Assembly (NCBI RefSeq): GCF_021608135.1
Contig: NZ_JAKIHL010000033.1
Span: 1 to 40,613, forward strand
Direction of reading: 5' to 3'
Length of the DNA: 40,613 bases
Source of the DNA: Microaerobacter geothermalis
GTDB taxonomy: Bacteria > Bacillota > Bacilli > DSM-22679
Below are positions 16,919 through 26,228 of this stretch, one piece after another; position 1 is the first letter of the stretch; every line of letters starts with the position of its first letter. Both the position numbers and the translations under genes were made by a program. The notes beneath the pieces were generated by a model, which was given only the letters and a program-made list of their open reading frames with translations, made no database searches and had not been told where the DNA came from.

Positions 16919-18164
16919 ATGGAATCATTTGCAGTTTTCCCAGAATAATTTCTGTCGTCATCAGTTGGCCCTGGCGGTAAAAGGTTACCTTTATCTTGTC
17001 CCCAGGATTTTTCTCTTTATAAAGGTATTTTCTTAGTTGGGCAGAATTATAAACCGGAGTTTCATCCAGCTTGGTAATTACGTCAAGATTTTGCAATCCC
17101 CCCTGATAAGCAGGTCCCTGAGGAGTAACGCTTCTCACCAGAACCCCTTGGGTAACATTCTTGGGCAGCTCTAACTTCTTCAATTCATCATTGGAATAAA
17201 GGGACAAATCGACCGGCTCAATTCCCATCAGTGCCCGTTGGGGTTCTCCAAAGGCCACAATATCATCAATGATGGGCTTTACATCATTAATCGGGATGGC
17301 AAAACCTAATCCTTCCACCCCTTTTTCCATGATCTTAATGCTGTTGATTCCGATCAGCTGCCCATCAATATTAATCAGAGCACCTCCGCTGTTTCCTGGG
17401 TTGATAGCAGCATCGGTCTGAATCACTTCCAGTTCCCATTCCGGCTGGCCATCATTGTTAATGTCCCTTGGTACCGTCCTTTCTTTTGCACTAATGATTC
17501 CCATGGTGACGGTTCTGGAGAATTCCAATCCCAATGGATTACCGATGGCAATGGCTGGTTCTCCAACCTTTAGAGTAGTGGAATCTCCAAATTGTGCCAC
17601 CGCTTTGGCATAGGCCGAATCAATTTCCAATACAGCCAAATCCGTATAATAATCAAATCCAATCACTTTTGCAGATATCCGTTCCCCCGTAATCAGAGCT
17701 ACCTCTACTTTATTATAGCCTTCGATCACGTGAAAATTGGTGACAATTAGCGCTTTATCCCCTTTGATATCAAAAATTACTCCTGAACCGGTTCCAGCTT
17801 CAACACTGGTTCCCCCGCTCCAAAAGTTTTCCTGTTTTTGAATATTTACAACTCCCACGACAGCCTCTTCCATTTTTGCCACGGCGTCAATAACGGCAGA
17901 CTCCACTGTTAATCGATAAATCCGGCTGGATTCCGGAGTGGCATTTCCTGAGCCGGGTTGAACCGGATCGGGTGGAACATCCTTTTGTATGGGCGTTTGC
18001 ATGATAGGAAGATTGACCCAACCAAGCTGATAGAGCAACGGTATACTAAACAGAACGATAGTTCCGCCTATAATGGATCCCAGGATAGCGGAAAAGAATC
18101 CTCTCTTTCGTCTAGGCCTGTTTGGAAATTCTTCTTCGAAAAAGTCATCATCAAAAAATGGCAT
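16917..18164 (-). CDS. htrA: HtrA-like serine protease with PDZ domain
   Basis: 415 residues from the ATG at 18164 (GGGGTGGG just upstream); a TTG at 18191 is open but has no ribosome-binding site. The acidic/basic N-terminus (FFDDDFFEEEF, RPRRKRG) is followed by one membrane helix (about 24-48), then the trypsin-like domain with H145 (TNFHVIEG), D175 (YYTDLAVLE) and S259 (NPGNSGGAL). A C-terminal PDZ domain begins near residue 310 (LMGIEPVDLS..., GVLVRSVTPQGPAYQGGL). The position after yycJ corresponds to B. subtilis HtrC (YyxA). It degrades or refolds damaged proteins at the outer face of the membrane. Cleavage targets are unknown. Confidence 0.93.
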   Translation of the reverse strand: MPFFDDDFFEEEFPNRPRRKRGFFSAILGSIIGGTIVLFSIPLLYQLGWVNLPIMQTPIQKDVPPDPVQPGSGNATPESSRIYRLTVESAVIDAVAKMEEAVVGVVNIQKQENFWSGGTSVEAGTGSGVIFDIKGDKALIVTNFHVIEGYNKVEVALITGERISAKVIGFDYYTDLAVLEIDSAYAKAVAQFGDSTTLKVGEPAIAIGNPLGLEFSRTVTMGIISAKERTVPRDINNDGQPEWELEVIQTDAAINPGNSGGALINIDGQLIGINSIKIMEKGVEGLGFAIPINDVKPIIDDIVAFGEPQRALMGIEPVDLSLYSNDELKKLELPKNVTQGVLVRSVTPQGPAYQGGLQNLDVITKLDETPVYNSAQLRKYLYKEKNPGDKIKVTFYRQGQLMTTEIILGKLQMIP

Positions 18165-18272
18165 AATCCCACCCCAATTATTCGTTTTCAAACTCTAATA
18201 ATCTATGATAAGTCTATTCTTTCCATGATTCGGACATGATATAAATATAGATATAAAAAAGCAGGTGATGTG

Positions 18273-18515
18273 ATGAAGAAGACGAATCCTATGGATACTG
18301 TTCATGTAATGGCTAAGTTAGCAGATTTGTCTGAAGTGGACTACCGTAATACTCTAGTCATTTCTGCTGTCATAGAATTGCTGGTGGAAAAAGGTTTAAT
18401 GACTAGAAAGGACGTCCTGTCAAAAGCAAAGGAACTGGATATTCATTTCACACAACTTCCAACTTCGTTGGACGATCTGGGTATGTATCATAAATCGTCA
18501 GATTTTCCTCAGTAG
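18273..18515 (+). CDS. Small conserved-looking protein of unknown function
   Basis: 80 residues (MKKTNPMDTVHVMAKLADLSE...) from the ATG at 18273, with AGGTGA at 18263-18268; a GTG at 18270 is also possible. Predicted mainly helical, mildly charged, no membrane segment or metal motif. It is one of the few plus-strand genes and its last 68 bp overlap the 3' end of yycJ in antisense orientation. AT-rich DNA at 18235-18260 (GATATAAATATAG) could be its promoter. I do not recognise the family. The amphipathic LVEKGLMTRKDVLSKAKEL segment argues for a real protein. Confidence 0.6.
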   Translation: MKKTNPMDTVHVMAKLADLSEVDYRNTLVISAVIELLVEKGLMTRKDVLSKAKELDIHFTQLPTSLDDLGMYHKSSDFPQ

Positions 18516-19236
18516 ATATTCCATAATCCTCAAGGGTATTTTTGATCGTAAGCCGAGCCAGTTCCATCATATTGTTGTCCTTGCTTAAATGGGCCAAATA
18601 CACCTTTTTTGTTTTTTCTCCGATGATATCCACCAATGCTTCTCCGGAGGTTTCGTTGGATAAATGACCAATGTCACTTAAAATACGTCTTTTGACGTTC
18701 CACGGATAGCTGCACATTCTCAGCATCTCCACATCATGATTTGCTTCAAAAATTAATGCATCGGCATTTTGTAAAATACCCTTTATTTTTTGACTCACAT
18801 AGCCCAAATCTGTGGCAATTCCCAGCTTTTTGTTGTCCTGATAAAAACAGAATCCCATGGGCGCAGCGGCATCATGTGAAATACCAAAGGCCTCTACATG
18901 GAGGTCATTTAAAGCCTTGATCTCCCCTATTTCCAGGTATTTCACCTGTTCTTCCTCTACTTTGCCCACTGCAGACCCCAGTTGATTCCAGGTTGCCTGG
19001 TTGGTATAGATGGGTAATTTGTACCTTCTGGCTAAAACCCCTATGCCTTTTATATGATCAACATGCTCATGGGTAATGATCAAAGCATCCAGTGTATTGG
19101 GATCCACACCGATTTTCCCCAGTGCCTCTTCTATCTGTTTTCCGCTTAATCCGGCATCTACTAATACCCTTGTTTCTTTTGACTCAATATAAATAGAATT
19201 TCCTGTGCTGCCACTGGCAAGTATACTAAATTTCAT
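18448..19236 (-). CDS. yycJ: MBL-fold metallohydrolase YycJ/WalJ
   Basis: 262 residues. It has the metallo-beta-lactamase fold: ASGSTGNSIYI start, HEHVDH zinc motif at 56-61, an HD-type histidine in FGISHDA, LGIATDLGY (Asp ligand) and LAHLSKDNN near the C-terminus. YycJ is the fifth gene of the Bacillus WalRK operon; it has 5'-exonuclease activity and a role in mismatch repair in B. anthracis/B. subtilis literature. ATG overlaps the yycI stop (ATGA), so the two are translationally coupled. Cytoplasmic, binds two zinc or manganese ions. Confidence 0.94.
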   Translation of the reverse strand: MKFSILASGSTGNSIYIESKETRVLVDAGLSGKQIEEALGKIGVDPNTLDALIITHEHVDHIKGIGVLARRYKLPIYTNQATWNQLGSAVGKVEEEQVKYLEIGEIKALNDLHVEAFGISHDAAAPMGFCFYQDNKKLGIATDLGYVSQKIKGILQNADALIFEANHDVEMLRMCSYPWNVKRRILSDIGHLSNETSGEALVDIIGEKTKKVYLAHLSKDNNMMELARLTIKNTLEDYGISTEENLTIYDTYPDRPTKLEVV

Positions 19237-19973
19237 CTTGTTGTTTCCTCCACCATCGATCTTTTTATTGAAGTTTCCTCTATTCCTCCGGTAATGCCAT
19301 TTATATAATGAACCCCGGAATCATGGGTTACTCTCCAAACAGGGACCAAAACCTGAACGCCATCGGTGTTGTTCACCTGTCCGTAGTAACCCAGTTTTAT
19401 ATCGGTAATCGATTCTTTATTCCCTATAATACCATTGTCCACCAATGTTCGGATAGCCATGTAATAAGAAATGGTTGGCCTTTTTTCTCCAATATTGATA
19501 ACCCTGTACAAAATCTGATTGTACCCTGTGATGCGGTTATTTTTGAGAAATACATTCAGCTCTGCACCAAAAAGTGGAATCTGTTGGAAAGTTTGGATAT
19601 ACGTTAACGTTTGGCCTGTACTTAGTGAAGGGAGATAAATATATTCTTTGAACCAGGGGATCTTTTCTTCTAATACTTTATTAATCTCTTCCACATTGGT
19701 CGGAGATGACAATGTTTTGTCTATGGTCACCCTTTTCTCCTCCTGATTTGTCATGTTGACGTACAGATAGGGAAGAGGGGAATTCTCTTTCGGGAGCGGG
19801 GCAGTGATTACAATTTGTTTCTCCTGCAACAGAGAAAGGGTTTCAGAAACCAATTCATCCTGTCCCAAATTCTTCTGCAATATTCCTTCTTTATTTAGAT
19901 TTTGGTAGACCAAAAATATATTCAGTAATAAAAACGCAACGATAAGAATACTTTTTGCTTTACTCCAGTCCAA
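19233..19973 (-). CDS. yycI: WalRK regulatory protein YycI
   Basis: About 246 residues from a TTG at 19973 (AGGGGTGA 8 nt upstream), which yields the family's usual MDW-x-K-x-K start; the GTG at 19985 overlaps its own signal. One N-terminal membrane helix (SILIVAFLLLNIFLVY), then an extracytoplasmic domain with the paired beta-sheet fold shared with YycH (LPYLYVNMTN, YIQTFQQIPLFGAEL, GVHYINGITG). With YycH it binds the transmembrane part of WalK and lowers its activity in B. subtilis, or stimulates it in S. aureus. The start overlaps yycH by 14 bp. Confidence 0.92.
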   Translation of the reverse strand: MDWSKAKSILIVAFLLLNIFLVYQNLNKEGILQKNLGQDELVSETLSLLQEKQIVITAPLPKENSPLPYLYVNMTNQEEKRVTIDKTLSSPTNVEEINKVLEEKIPWFKEYIYLPSLSTGQTLTYIQTFQQIPLFGAELNVFLKNNRITGYNQILYRVINIGEKRPTISYYMAIRTLVDNGIIGNKESITDIKLGYYGQVNNTDGVQVLVPVWRVTHDSGVHYINGITGGIEETSIKRSMVEETTR

Positions 19974-21282
19974 TCTCGGCTTCACCCCTTGTTAATTCCG
20001 CATCAAGGTATATCGTGCTGTTATTTTCATACTTAATAATCCATACCGGATCAAATCGAATCATATTGTCATCTGTAAAAGTTGCTAAATAAGCTGGATA
20101 AATCTCTTGAATTCCTTCCCTTTTCCCCTTCTTCTCCAACCAATCCATTAGTTGCTCACCGGTGGCGATATCGATGGTTTGATGGCTAATATAGTCCCCC
20201 CTCCTGATCAGAGACCGTTGATAACCTGAAATGAAATTTCCTTTTATTTGGATGGAGATGGTTCCATATGGATTGGGTTCTTTCATATATACCAAAAAGG
20301 AATTGACCATTTCCCGGTACACCATGTTCTTTCCCCTAAACCCATCTGAACTGATCTTAGAGATGATATAATCTCCGTTCCATCCTCCCTGGCGATTAAT
20401 AAAGTGAATGGAATCTAGAAAGGACTTCCCTTTTGGGTCCGTATTCTGGGTATCATCTACCAACGGATTATGGTATGAGATGCTTTGATTAAAATCTAAA
20501 TACTGCAGGGCTCTGTTTCCATCGGTATAAATGATGGAGCCGTCCCTTTCTTTGATTTGTCTCGTAAGGGAAGGATCAATAAATAGGCTGTCTATCATAT
20601 TATCAATAGAAATGGTATCTTTCTTGTACCATACCCTTTTGATGGAAATGGGCTCGTTAGGTAAATAGAGCATATTTCTTCCTGAAATATACAGTTGATA
20701 GGACGGTAAATTATTTCCTAATCCCAAGTAGAAATTTTGCAAATCAGCAGAGGTCAAAACGGTTCTAGCTTGAATGACCATGTTACTGCCTTTGCTTAAG
20801 AATAATCCATACGTAACCTCTTCCTTTGCATCATAATAAATCCAAATTCTGTTTACCCCTTGAAAGGAGGGAATTTCCCCCTTAACGTTTAACAAGTATG
20901 GGAATAGGGTTGTATCATAATTCGTAGGATACACAATTTCCAAACCTAGTTCGTTTTGAGCGATTTCTTTTAATTCATCCGTGGAAAAATATAATTGTTT
21001 AAAATCATCAAAATACCAACCCGACATTTTCTCCAGAACGATTCGATATTGGGCCATACTGGGAAGGGAGACGGTATGCCGTTCCTTTCCGTAATGAAAA
21101 ATCACTTGGATAGGTAGGGCAACATCTGTAATTTCTTTCGGTTTGCCAGTGGGAGGAGGGGCAATATAGGATTCCGTTTTTAACACTTCAAAGTTGGGTT
21201 GACTGTTCCAAAGCTGCCAGGTGAGGAGGATGCTAAATAATACCAGGATGATCAAAACCATTGATTTAATTCTTTCAATCAT
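19960..21282 (-). CDS. yycH: WalRK regulatory protein YycH
   Basis: 440 residues, one N-terminal membrane helix (MVLIILVLFSILLTWQLW, about 8-25) and a large outside domain with YycH-type elements (QLWNSQPNFEVLKT, STDELKEIAQNELG, IYYDAKEEVTYGLF). It works with YycI as a membrane sensor module controlling WalK, and so cell-wall hydrolase genes. ATG overlaps the walK TGA by 4 bp (ATGA), which shows tight translational coupling. Length is typical for the family. Confidence 0.92.
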   Translation of the reverse strand: MIERIKSMVLIILVLFSILLTWQLWNSQPNFEVLKTESYIAPPPTGKPKEITDVALPIQVIFHYGKERHTVSLPSMAQYRIVLEKMSGWYFDDFKQLYFSTDELKEIAQNELGLEIVYPTNYDTTLFPYLLNVKGEIPSFQGVNRIWIYYDAKEEVTYGLFLSKGSNMVIQARTVLTSADLQNFYLGLGNNLPSYQLYISGRNMLYLPNEPISIKRVWYKKDTISIDNMIDSLFIDPSLTRQIKERDGSIIYTDGNRALQYLDFNQSISYHNPLVDDTQNTDPKGKSFLDSIHFINRQGGWNGDYIISKISSDGFRGKNMVYREMVNSFLVYMKEPNPYGTISIQIKGNFISGYQRSLIRRGDYISHQTIDIATGEQLMDWLEKKGKREGIQEIYPAYLATFTDDNMIRFDPVWIIKYENNSTIYLDAELTRGEAEIGLE

Positions 21283-23114
21283 GAAACAACACTCTCCCGA
21301 TTAAGCGGCAACGCTACGGTTACCTTGGTCCCCTTATTTAGTTCACTGTCCAGGGAGATCATCCCTCCATGGAGTTTTGTAATTTCCCGGGCAATAGACA
21401 ACCCCAGTCCAGTCCCACCCATGTTTCTCGATCTCGCTTTGTCCACTCGGTAAAAACGATCAAAAATCTTATTTAATTCTTTCTTAGGGATTCCTATCCC
21501 ATTGTCTATGACATCTATTACAAAAAATCCATTATTTTTAACAGAAGCATTGATCGTAATCGAGCCGCCTTGAGGCGTATTTTTTATCGCATTGGAAAGA
21601 ATATTATCCATTACTTGGATCATTTGATCCTTATCAATCCTAAGATTTGGAATTTCCCTTGGAGAAACCAGTTTAAGGGTGATCCCTTTATTTTTTGCCT
21701 GAACAGAGAAACGATCTATGGTATCCTGAAGAAAAAGATTCATTTCTGTATCCTGATAAGACAACTGGACTTGTCTGGAGTCCATCTTAGCTAATTGCAG
21801 GAGGTCATTGACCAGGCGAATCATACGATCCGTTTCCATCTGTAATACACGAAAGAACTTTGGGGCCAGTTGTTCATCTTGAACAGCTCCATCCTCCAAT
21901 GCTTCCAAATAACTCTTAATCGTTGTCAACGGGGTCCTTAGCTCATGGGACACATTGGCTACAAATTCTTTCCTTTCTACCTCTAACTTAACTTGTTCGG
22001 TCATATCCTGAAGAACGGCAATCTTCCCAACCCTCTGGCCAGAGCGTTTAATGGAGGAAAAGATGACCCGGACATTTTTTATCTCATCGGGAGAACTCCC
22101 CAATTCCAATAGAAAGGAATTATCCTTTTCTGTGAAGGGACCAAACTCGTCTTCATCTGGCAATTTTAGAAGATCATTAATGCTTTTGTTGATCCACTCA
22201 TTCTCTCCTATCCCCAATAACCATTGGGCCTTTTCATTAATAAGAATGATATGTTCTGAATCATCTTCAGCAATAACCCCATCGCTCATATTAGAAATGA
22301 TAGAGGAGAGTTTTTCTCTTTCTTCTTCATTTTGGGTTAATGCCTCGGTCAACCTTTCACCAAGATAATTAAATGCTGCTCCCAGTTGGCCGATTTCATC
22401 ATCCCCATATACCTTCACCCTGTTTCGGAAATTACCTTCAGCCATATCGGAAGCCTGTCTCGTAATTTCCTTTACTGGTGTGGTGATGGTTTTTGATAAA
22501 AATATTCCCAGAAAAGACGTGATCAAAAGGGCTACTCCCGTTCCGGTAGCCAAGATCCGATTGATTTGCTTGATTGTTTCATATGTTTCTTCCATGGATG
22601 CCATCAGATACACCGCTCCCAACACTTGGTTGTCTCTCTTAATGGGAACGGCTAAAACTTTTACTCGGTATCCAGTGACAGGATCAATTTTAACCTCTTC
22701 ACTCTTTGTGCCGAGCAAAGCATGGTAAACTTCGATTAACGTATTTTTTTGTCCAATCAACTCTTTTTCTTTTTGGGTAGAGCTGATGATAATCCCATTC
22801 TGATCAACGATCTGAACTTCAGCTCCCTTAATGGCTACCAGATTGTTTACTAAATGATTTATATCCTCCTGAACCAATTTCATTTTTTCATTATTGGTCC
22901 ATTCATGTTCCCCTTCAAAATATCTCTGGAGATTAAAGGCTAAAAGATTGGCCTGGGTGTTGATGGTATCTGAAAAATTTTTTACATAGTAAGATTCCAA
23001 AGCCCGAATAAAGTAGGCACCAATTAATTGCATGGCTATTAATATCAGTAGAATATAGATTACCAATAATTTCCATTGAATAGACGCAAATATTCTAAGG
23101 TTGGCGAAAGACAT
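21279..23114 (-). CDS. walK: Sensor histidine kinase WalK
   Basis: 611 residues from the ATG at 23114 with AAGGGGAG 6 nt upstream, overlapping walR by 20 bp. Domain order: membrane helix 1 (about 15-38), extracytoplasmic Cache/PAS-like domain (to about 180), membrane helix 2 (about 187-210), HAMP (210-260), PAS (265-370), HisKA with phospho-acceptor H390 in [12 protein letters not shown], and HATPase with [21 protein letters not shown] and GTGLGLSI. It phosphorylates WalR. The WalRK pair is essential in most Firmicutes and controls autolysins; WalK activity is regulated by YycHI and, in several species, by a metal on the PAS domain. Confidence 0.97.
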   Translation of the reverse strand: MSFANLRIFASIQWKLLVIYILLILIAMQLIGAYFIRALESYYVKNFSDTINTQANLLAFNLQRYFEGEHEWTNNEKMKLVQEDINHLVNNLVAIKGAEVQIVDQNGIIISSTQKEKELIGQKNTLIEVYHALLGTKSEEVKIDPVTGYRVKVLAVPIKRDNQVLGAVYLMASMEETYETIKQINRILATGTGVALLITSFLGIFLSKTITTPVKEITRQASDMAEGNFRNRVKVYGDDEIGQLGAAFNYLGERLTEALTQNEEEREKLSSIISNMSDGVIAEDDSEHIILINEKAQWLLGIGENEWINKSINDLLKLPDEDEFGPFTEKDNSFLLELGSSPDEIKNVRVIFSSIKRSGQRVGKIAVLQDMTEQVKLEVERKEFVANVSHELRTPLTTIKSYLEALEDGAVQDEQLAPKFFRVLQMETDRMIRLVNDLLQLAKMDSRQVQLSYQDTEMNLFLQDTIDRFSVQAKNKGITLKLVSPREIPNLRIDKDQMIQVMDNILSNAIKNTPQGGSITINASVKNNGFFVIDVIDNGIGIPKKELNKIFDRFYRVDKARSRNMGGTGLGLSIAREITKLHGGMISLDSELNKGTKVTVALPLNRESVVS

Positions 23115-23781
23115 AGCCAACTCCCCTTTTCGTCAAGATGTATTCAGGGTGACTTGGGTCATCTTCAATTTTCTCCCGTAACCGTCGAACCGTTACATCC
23201 ACCGTGCGAACGTCTCCAAAATAATCATATCCCCATACAGCTTGAAGAAGATGTTCCCTTGTTAACACTTGACCGGCATGGTTTGCAAGGTAGGTTAAGA
23301 GTTCAAATTCTCTATGGGTCACATCAATTACCTTTTTATTTTTCATCACAACATAGGAGTTTGTATTGATCTGAAGCTCTCCCATCTCGAGAATCTTTGA
23401 TTTTTCATGATGCTTCCTCTTAGATCTACGTAAATTGGCTTTTACCCTGGCTAATAATTCCCTGGTGCTAAAGGGCTTTGTCACGTAGTCATCGGCTCCC
23501 AGCTCTAGTCCCAATACCTTATCCGCTTCGGAGTCTTTAGCGGTCAGCATAATAATGGCAACGTCTAAGTTACTCCTTATTTCTTTACATACCTCTACTC
23601 CATTTTTCTTTGGAAGCATAATATCTAATAAAACCAGATCAGGTTTTTCCTTGTATACTTTTTCAAGGGCTTCTTCCCCATCAAAGGCACAAGTGACATC
23701 ATATCCTTCCCGTTCCAAATGGAATTTAAGGATATCGGCAATTGGCTGCTCATCATCAACAACAAGTATTTTCCATTTCAT
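23095..23781 (-). CDS. walR: Response regulator WalR
   Basis: 228 residues. The receiver domain has the acidic pocket at residues 9-10, phospho-acceptor D53 (LVLLDIMLP), T/K switch residues (MLTAKDS, VTKPFS), and a C-terminal OmpR-type winged helix ([24 protein letters not shown] up to [17 protein letters not shown]). It binds direct repeats TGTWAH-N5-TGTWAH in cell-wall hydrolase promoters. First gene of the walR-walK-yycH-yycI-yycJ operon; the promoter candidate is at 23908-23935. The start codon has GGGAGGGATTGTC upstream. Confidence 0.97.
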   Translation of the reverse strand: MKWKILVVDDEQPIADILKFHLEREGYDVTCAFDGEEALEKVYKEKPDLVLLDIMLPKKNGVEVCKEIRSNLDVAIIMLTAKDSEADKVLGLELGADDYVTKPFSTRELLARVKANLRRSKRKHHEKSKILEMGELQINTNSYVVMKNKKVIDVTHREFELLTYLANHAGQVLTREHLLQAVWGYDYFGDVRTVDVTVRRLREKIEDDPSHPEYILTKRGVGYVFRQP

Positions 23782-23907
23782 GACAATCCCTCCCCGAAGG
23801 AATCCATCCTCTTTTACTTCTGGATCACTACACGTATTTCCTTCATTAAAAACAACTAGTATATGGAGACATCTACTGCGAAGTCTTTACGGTGATGTAA
23901 TCCCGTT

Positions 23908-23935
23908 TTATAACATCATTGTAACCCCATGTAAA
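23908..23935 (-). promoter_or_regulatory. walR: Putative walR operon promoter
   Basis: On the minus strand TTTACA (23930-23935) and TTATAA (23908-23913) are 16 bp apart, about 130 bp upstream of the walR ATG. Read on the plus strand the same region holds three TGTAA-type hexamers (23896, 23920, 23930), which resemble WalR half-sites but with off-register spacing. Confidence 0.5.
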
Positions 23936-23987
23936 GCAATTGCATATGGTAAATGGTGAATGTTCCCACCAGCCTGTGGTACATAAA

Positions 23988-24019
23988 AAAAGCTATATCT
24001 CAATACCGAGATATAGCTT
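23988..24019 (-). terminator. Terminator after the M23/LysM/G5 gene
   Basis: AAGCTATATCTC (23990-24001) and GAGATATAGCTT (24008-24019) form a perfect 12-bp stem with a 6-nt loop, followed on the minus strand by a T run. It isolates walR transcription from the peptidase gene. Confidence 0.93.
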
Positions 24020-24037
24020 AACCCTTACTTCTCGCTT

Positions 24038-25522
24038 TTAACGACTAACATAATTGAGAGGATTAACCGGAACTCCGTTCTTCAGGATTTGAAAATCCAG
24101 ATGAACACCAGTTGAACGTCCGGTATTTCCCATAATGGCTATCACTTGGCCTTTTCCTACTTTATCTCCTTCAGATACCTTGAAACGGGAGAGATGGCTG
24201 TAGGCGGTCTTCCATCCATTTCCATGATCGATAATGATCCGTTTACCCCAACCTCCTGACCATCCAACAAATTCGACAACACCACTGTCAGAAGCAAGGA
24301 TGTTTAAATCTTTTGCTCCGGCTATATCCAAACCAGCATGGAATTCTCCCCAGCGGGGTCCATATCCACTGGTAATGATCCCCCCATTTGTTGGCCAAAT
24401 AAATCTGCCGGATCCTTTAGCCGGTGGCAGCTTTGTTCCCTTGATGACAATTTTTGTAATGGGGTCTTCAATCACTTCTTCATTCAACAATTCTTCATTG
24501 ATTTTGTCACCATTTTCTTTGGTGACTTTATATTCTGCAATCTTTAATCCTTCCTTGCCATTCTGCACAATCCTGGTTTCCCCACGAAACATGCTGTCAT
24601 CCTGACGAACCTCTACATCATAATCAATGGTCTCACGACGGGTGACCTTTTCTACTGTTTTAACGGTAACCTTTGGTTGAAGGGCTGTCACATTGATTTC
24701 CTGACCGATCTGGAGCAACGTTTCTTCGGTGAGGCCAGGGTTATTTTTTAGAATGTCAGCCACTTTCACATTATATTTTTCGGCAATTAGCCCCAAATAT
24801 TCTCCTTTTTCAACTTTATGAATTACTTGTTCTTCAGTACCGTTAATGAACAGGGATTTTAGTTGATCTTCAGATAAAATTTTATCCGGGCTTACTGTTT
24901 CATTCTGGACATCAATATTCTCTTTGATGTCAACTTCCAATAAATCTGTTTTTTCCTCATTATTTGCCAAAGATGCAATTTGGACTCTTTTTTCTTTCCC
25001 TTCAATACCTTCTTCGGCTGCTGTTTGGGGAAGATAAGTTGATTTTACTTCTTCCAAAATCTTATTTAAGGTTTCCTGATCTTTTGCATATCCCAGAAAT
25101 TCCCCATTTATAACAACCTTTACAGCATCCGCCTTCACTTCCAAACTCTTTTCCAGAACACTTAGAACTTTGTCATCTTCTGCTTGTCCTTTGTATACAC
25201 GTTCTGATTTATATGTAATATCTGAATCAAAACTTACATCCATATCTTTATATTTTTGTTGAGCCAACTTGTTTTGCTCTGCTATCCAGTTCTCAACGAC
25301 GGATGGGTCAGAAGCAACTCCGATTTCTTGTCCCTTTAAAAACACATGATAAAGGGTATTTACCTGAGACTGGTAATATTGATTTCCGATCAAAGATCCG
25401 GTTGCCAATACCGTCACAATGGAAACGCTGGCAATTGCTGCTTTCTTATTGGCTCTAATATATCCAAATAACCCTGGCGTTTTCCCCCTAATCCAATCCC
25501 CCATTTTTTTCACATACGACAT
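24038..25522 (-). CDS. Membrane-anchored M23 family peptidase with LysM and G5 domains
   Basis: 494 residues. An N-terminal helix (IASVSIVTVLATGSLIGNQ) anchors it outside the membrane. After a YycH/YpjP-like spacer, a LysM domain (KVEKGEYLGLIAEKYNVKVADIL, about 235-278) binds glycan. A G5 domain (KTVEKVTRRETIDYDV..., about 285-365) follows, then the M23 endopeptidase domain (about 375-492). Zinc motif residues are H and D in HAGLD, the catalytic H in YSHLS, but the usual final HLH is HLD (GVHLDFQI), so one zinc ligand is Asp. It probably cuts or binds peptide crosslinks in the wall. It lies just upstream of the wall-regulating walRK operon, separated by a terminator. Confidence 0.9.
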   Translation of the reverse strand: MSYVKKMGDWIRGKTPGLFGYIRANKKAAIASVSIVTVLATGSLIGNQYYQSQVNTLYHVFLKGQEIGVASDPSVVENWIAEQNKLAQQKYKDMDVSFDSDITYKSERVYKGQAEDDKVLSVLEKSLEVKADAVKVVINGEFLGYAKDQETLNKILEEVKSTYLPQTAAEEGIEGKEKRVQIASLANNEEKTDLLEVDIKENIDVQNETVSPDKILSEDQLKSLFINGTEEQVIHKVEKGEYLGLIAEKYNVKVADILKNNPGLTEETLLQIGQEINVTALQPKVTVKTVEKVTRRETIDYDVEVRQDDSMFRGETRIVQNGKEGLKIAEYKVTKENGDKINEELLNEEVIEDPITKIVIKGTKLPPAKGSGRFIWPTNGGIITSGYGPRWGEFHAGLDIAGAKDLNILASDSGVVEFVGWSGGWGKRIIIDHGNGWKTAYSHLSRFKVSEGDKVGKGQVIAIMGNTGRSTGVHLDFQILKNGVPVNPLNYVSR

Positions 25523-25606
25523 TATCGGCCTCCTAACTCTCCCAAACTGATTTGGTAGAATATGTCATGGATATATACGTGATGCTTTATCTTCTTTATG
25601 TACTCA

Positions 25607-25682
25607 TGGAGCCGACGATGGGACTCGAACCCACGACCTGCTCATTACGAGTGAGCCGCTCTACCAGCTGAGCTACGACGGC
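25607..25682 (-). tRNA. tRNA-Thr (anticodon CGU)
   Basis: 76 nt with encoded CCA end. Cloverleaf: acceptor GCCGTCG/CGTCGGC, D arm GCTC...GAGC, anticodon arm GCTCA-CTCGTAA-TGAGC, variable AGGTC, T arm GTGGG-TTCGAGT-CCCAT. Anticodon positions 34-36 read CGU, so it reads ACG. All stems pair except a U-U at 5-68 in the acceptor stem. A sigma-A-like promoter is present upstream. Confidence 0.95.
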
Positions 25683-25704
25683 ACAAAAAATGGATTCCTT
25701 ATAA

Positions 25705-25733
25705 ATTGTACACGGGGTAATCGCAAAAAACAA
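25705..25733 (-). promoter_or_regulatory. Putative promoter of tRNA-Thr
   Basis: TTGTTT (25728-25733) and TACAAT (25705-25710) are 17 bp apart on the minus strand, about 23 bp upstream of the mature tRNA 5' end. Confidence 0.6.
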
Positions 25734-25817
25734 GACCCATGCTGAACATGTATAGCCCCTTTTTTTCTTGTTCACAATAAATACAAACCTATTAATAAGT
25801 GATGAAGGAGTGTTTAC

Positions 25818-26186
25818 ATGGGACAGCGTAATATTCTGGCAAGCTTCCGGACAGTTGATCAGGCGCAAAGGGCAAAGGAGTTTTTGGTCCAAAACGGGTT
25901 TGACATAGTGCAAATTGATAACATTAGTCCTTATCCGGGGGAAGGTACTGACCAATTTATGAATCCAATTACTGGTAAGATTGAAAGCTTAGTCAATCTC
26001 ACCCTTGCCGGAAATCCTGATAGCAAAAACGCCGATATTTTAATTGCAGCAGCCCCGGAAGCTAGTGGCATGGCAGATGGTTCAGGCATGGAAAAGAATC
26101 AAAATGTCCTGTTAACAGTCGTAACTGACGATGAGCATGGGGAATCGGCAGAAAATATCATTAAGAAATATGGCGGGAGCTTTTAA
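25818..26186 (+). CDS. Small protein of unknown function, possibly stress-related
   Basis: 122 residues, ATG with GAAGGAG 7 nt upstream. It begins GQRNILASFRTVDQAQRAKEFLV and ends VTDDEHGESAENIIKKYGGSF. The alternation of a beta strand, a helix starting with an acidic residue, and a closing helix ending in a glycine-rich tail resembles the general-stress 17M/YflT fold, in which N- and C-terminal halves are similar, but I cannot assign it firmly. The middle (GMADGSGMEKNQ) is polar and probably a loop. It has no signal peptide or membrane helix and is probably cytoplasmic. It is one of few plus-strand genes and convergent with purA. Confidence 0.75.
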   Translation: MGQRNILASFRTVDQAQRAKEFLVQNGFDIVQIDNISPYPGEGTDQFMNPITGKIESLVNLTLAGNPDSKNADILIAAAPEASGMADGSGMEKNQNVLLTVVTDDEHGESAENIIKKYGGSF

Positions 26187-26228
26187 TTGAAGAAATAAGG
26201 GAGAGGAAGTCGTTAGAGTCCGCTTCGA

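Noticed and set aside
25596-25955. 119-residue minus-strand frame covering tRNA-Thr
   Set aside because: It reads through the tRNA gene and is antisense to the 122-residue gene; there is no ribosome-binding site.
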